Source: JAPOXR01 sp964291445 (lineage in GTDB: Bacteria; Pseudomonadota; Alphaproteobacteria; Rhodobacterales; Rhodobacteraceae). Taken from it: a stretch of DNA of 64,000 nt. The position numbers were made by a program, and so were the translations under genes. The stretch spans positions 372,001-436,000 of the forward strand of contig OZ219862.1 of assembly GCA_964291445.2 (NCBI GenBank), in the 5' to 3' direction. Positions 62,569 through 64,000 of the stretch are shown piece after piece. The notes below the pieces were generated by a model. That model had not been told where the DNA came from. It searched no databases and saw only the letters and a list, made by a program, of their open reading frames with translations. Each line of letters opens with the position of its first letter. Position 1 is the stretch's first letter.

Positions 62569-63462
62569 TCAACCGTTCAACACCCGCTTCCAGTCCTTCC
62601 GGAGCGGACACAGCCAGATATCCTTCCTCGGCTTGCCATACGTCCACTCCCGGTCATACTTGCCCCGCCCCTGCGTGGTGCCGACATGCACCCATCCGGC
62701 GGCCTTGTAGACCGCCCCGGTGAAGCGCGGGGTCTCGACGAAACTCTCCATCAGTACCGGGCTCACACTGTAGTGCTGCTGCCAGTCCGCCACCAGCTGC
62801 CTCCGCGCCAGCGCCAGGATGTGCGAGGCCAGGTTCGGTATCCGCACCCAGGGCATGATCAGGAACCTGGCATTGTTCACCACCAGGTGCAGGTTGCGCT
62901 GCCGGGCCCCGGCATCCCAGCCGATCCAGGCATCGCGCGGCGCCGTCTTCCACGCCGCCGCCGAGAAGCCGAGCATGGCCAGCGGCCGGCCCTGGCAATC
63001 CTCCACCGCGTAGCGCAGCTGGCCGCCCACCAGCGGCGTGTAGCCCAGATAATGCCAGCGGGCGATGAATTCGTTCCAGCGCCGGGAGGCGCGGGCCCCG
63101 GCGCCGGTGATCATCAGCAGACGCAGCGGCTGCACCGCCGCCAGCGTCTCCGGCACCGGCGCCAGCGGCTCCTCGGTATCGGGGCCGAACTCGATCCTCT
63201 TCAGCTGGCGCGCCGCCCGGCGCGGCTCGGGCAGACAGATCAGCCCGTCACGGTGCATGTCCAGCATGGTGAGCCGGGCCATCATCGCCCGTATCCGGCC
63301 ATCGGGCCCGGTCCAGCCGACAGCGTGGCAGAAGCGCCGGGCCAGCCCGGCGCGGGTCTCCTGCGGATTGTCGGATATCAGCTGCCGCATCAGCGCCATC
63401 TCGGCGGTGGTGAAGTCGCGCCCGTGATAGCGGCACTCCACGGGGTCGCTGTCGCCGCTCAC
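62569..63462 (-). CDS. DUF4338 (DruA-family) protein coupled to IS66 transposase
   Basis: 297 residues of the DUF4338 family, the family of the Druantia anti-phage protein DruA. ALMRQLISDNPQETRAGLARRFCHAVGWTGPDGR and the C-terminal core ARWHYLGYTPLVGGQLRYAVED, RPLAMLGFSAAAWKTAPRDAWIGWD, NLHLVVNNARFLIMPWVRIPNLASHIL, DWQQHYSVSPVLMESFVETPRFTG and DIWLCPLRKDWKRVL are all present. GTG 63462 overlaps the TnpC stop (GTGA), so it is translated with the transposase; a longer frame exists to 63513. None of the other Druantia genes is near. A transposition-linked DNA role is as likely as defence. Confidence 0.85.
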   Translation of the reverse strand: MSGDSDPVECRYHGRDFTTAEMALMRQLISDNPQETRAGLARRFCHAVGWTGPDGRIRAMMARLTMLDMHRDGLICLPEPRRAARQLKRIEFGPDTEEPLAPVPETLAAVQPLRLLMITGAGARASRRWNEFIARWHYLGYTPLVGGQLRYAVEDCQGRPLAMLGFSAAAWKTAPRDAWIGWDAGARQRNLHLVVNNARFLIMPWVRIPNLASHILALARRQLVADWQQHYSVSPVLMESFVETPRFTGAVYKAAGWVHVGTTQGRGKYDREWTYGKPRKDIWLCPLRKDWKRVLNG

Positions 63463-64000
63463 CCTGCCGCCAGCGCCCGGCGCCGATCTGGATCCATGGA
63501 CCAGGGCAGCCATGGCGACAGATCATCCGGCGGTGCCCCGCCATTCATGGCACAGGCCGCCAGCCAGTCATCCAGCCATGAGCGGATGCAGATGCCGTTC
63601 ATGCGCAGGGTGCCGAAGATGCCGTACATGGTGGCCGAGAAGGCGGCTCCTTCCAGGCTGTCCGAGCCGAAGGACAGCTTGCGGCCGATCACCGCCCGGC
63701 GCTGCAACCGCTCGATCAAATTGTTGTCCATGGGCACCTCCGGGCGGCCAAGAAACACCGAGAGCCCCTGGCGGTGGCGAATGAGCGAGGCCAGCGGTTT
63801 GGCGCGCCGGTCCGAGCCGGCAGGTCCCGCAAGCTCCTTCTGCGCGAGGGCATTGAGCCGCGCCAGCGCCCGCTCCAGCTGGCGCTGGACAATGACGAAT
63901 TTGCGTGACTGCGCATCCATTGCCGCCTCCCGGTCCCAGTGTTTGAGCCGAACCTCGTTCAGGTGATAGATCCGCCCGATCCGCACCAGCCACCGGTCGC
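63459..64000 (-). CDS. IS66 transposase TnpC (C-terminal part, runs off the edge)
   Basis: About 180 codons from the right edge to the stop at 63459. RIGRIYHLNEVRLKHWDREAA and RRAKPLASLIRHRQGLSVFLGRPEVPMDNNLIERLQRRAVIGRKLSFGSDSLEGAAFSATMYGIFGTLRMNGI match the DDE catalytic end of IS66 transposases, with the acidic Glu in NNLIERLQR. The tail LAACAMNGGAPPDDLSPWLPWSMDPDRRRALAAG is typical. Because it runs off the window, the start, TnpA and TnpB cannot be seen. Its stop overlaps the DUF4338 start. Confidence 0.88.
   Translation of the reverse strand, partial: DRWLVRIGRIYHLNEVRLKHWDREAAMDAQSRKFVIVQRQLERALARLNALAQKELAGPAGSDRRAKPLASLIRHRQGLSVFLGRPEVPMDNNLIERLQRRAVIGRKLSFGSDSLEGAAFSATMYGIFGTLRMNGICIRSWLDDWLAACAMNGGAPPDDLSPWLPWSMDPDRRRALAAG

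Noticed and set aside
63459..64000. A complete Druantia defence locus
   Set aside because: Only the DUF4338 (DruA-like) gene is present, coupled to a transposase. No large helicase or other Dru gene lies in the window.

Overview
The window is GC-rich, densely coded on both strands, and reads as an alphaproteobacterium. Supporting signs are a lon-tgt-sufT-sufA-tpiA core, an Entner-Doudoroff set (edd-eda-glk), TRAP and ABC transporters for oxidised or amino sugars, a GctA-type beta-ketoadipate CoA-transferase pair, and tRNA genes of alphaproteobacterial type. Several loci are visibly decaying (a Fic gene, a pca cluster, tRNA-Val-like genes, mobile-element remnants). That suggests a genome with relaxed selection on accessory functions. 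Genus and lifestyle cannot be told from the sequence.

Layout. 1-3553: minus-strand operon of aldehyde dehydrogenase, DUF2182, DUF1326 and a DmdA/GcvT-like folate-dependent protein that runs off the left edge. 3724-6880: tRNA-Asp, a broken Fic gene, then two diverged copies of a scrambled tRNA-Val-like unit with a transposase remnant. 6968-15952: housekeeping genes (lon, tgt, sufT, sufA, tpiA, DUF924, an esterase, an AlkA-like glycosylase, an MFS carrier). 16035-23288: LacI regulator facing a TRAP operon with an M24 protein and galactarate dehydratase, with tandem 24-bp operator-like repeats between them. 23639-27809: sterol-desaturase-type hydroxylase, citramalate synthase, cysS. 28025-32582: aminotransferase, PLP decarboxylase, beta-hydroxyacid dehydrogenase and a TIM-barrel isomerase. 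32782-38146: edd-eda-glk, then an NCS2 permease carrying a kinase-like C-terminal domain. 38374-42620: a pca cluster with intact CoA-transferase and thiolase genes between ruined pcaH and pcaB. 42651: tRNA-Ala(CGC). 43442-51998: a two-unit FbpB-like permease, two M20 hydrolases, a BMP-type binding protein, a CodA-like amidohydrolase, a second amidohydrolase and a PhyH-type dioxygenase.

52124-61284 is the most coherent accessory system. A ROK regulator with a palindromic operator heads a seven-gene operon: M20 hydrolase, sugar-binding protein, permease, YhfX-like PLP racemase, ATPase and a SIS deaminase/deglycase of NagB-II type. A D-amino-acid-oxidase-like gene diverges from the same promoter region. 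It is plausibly a pathway that imports and dismantles an amino-sugar/amino-acid conjugate.

61415-64000 holds mobile DNA: an IS66 TnpA remnant, a shattered serine recombinase with its small upstream ORF, and an IS66 TnpC whose stop codon overlaps the start of a DUF4338 (DruA-family) gene.

Starts were moved inward from the longest frame wherever a Shine-Dalgarno-like sequence, family length or gene overlap supported it.
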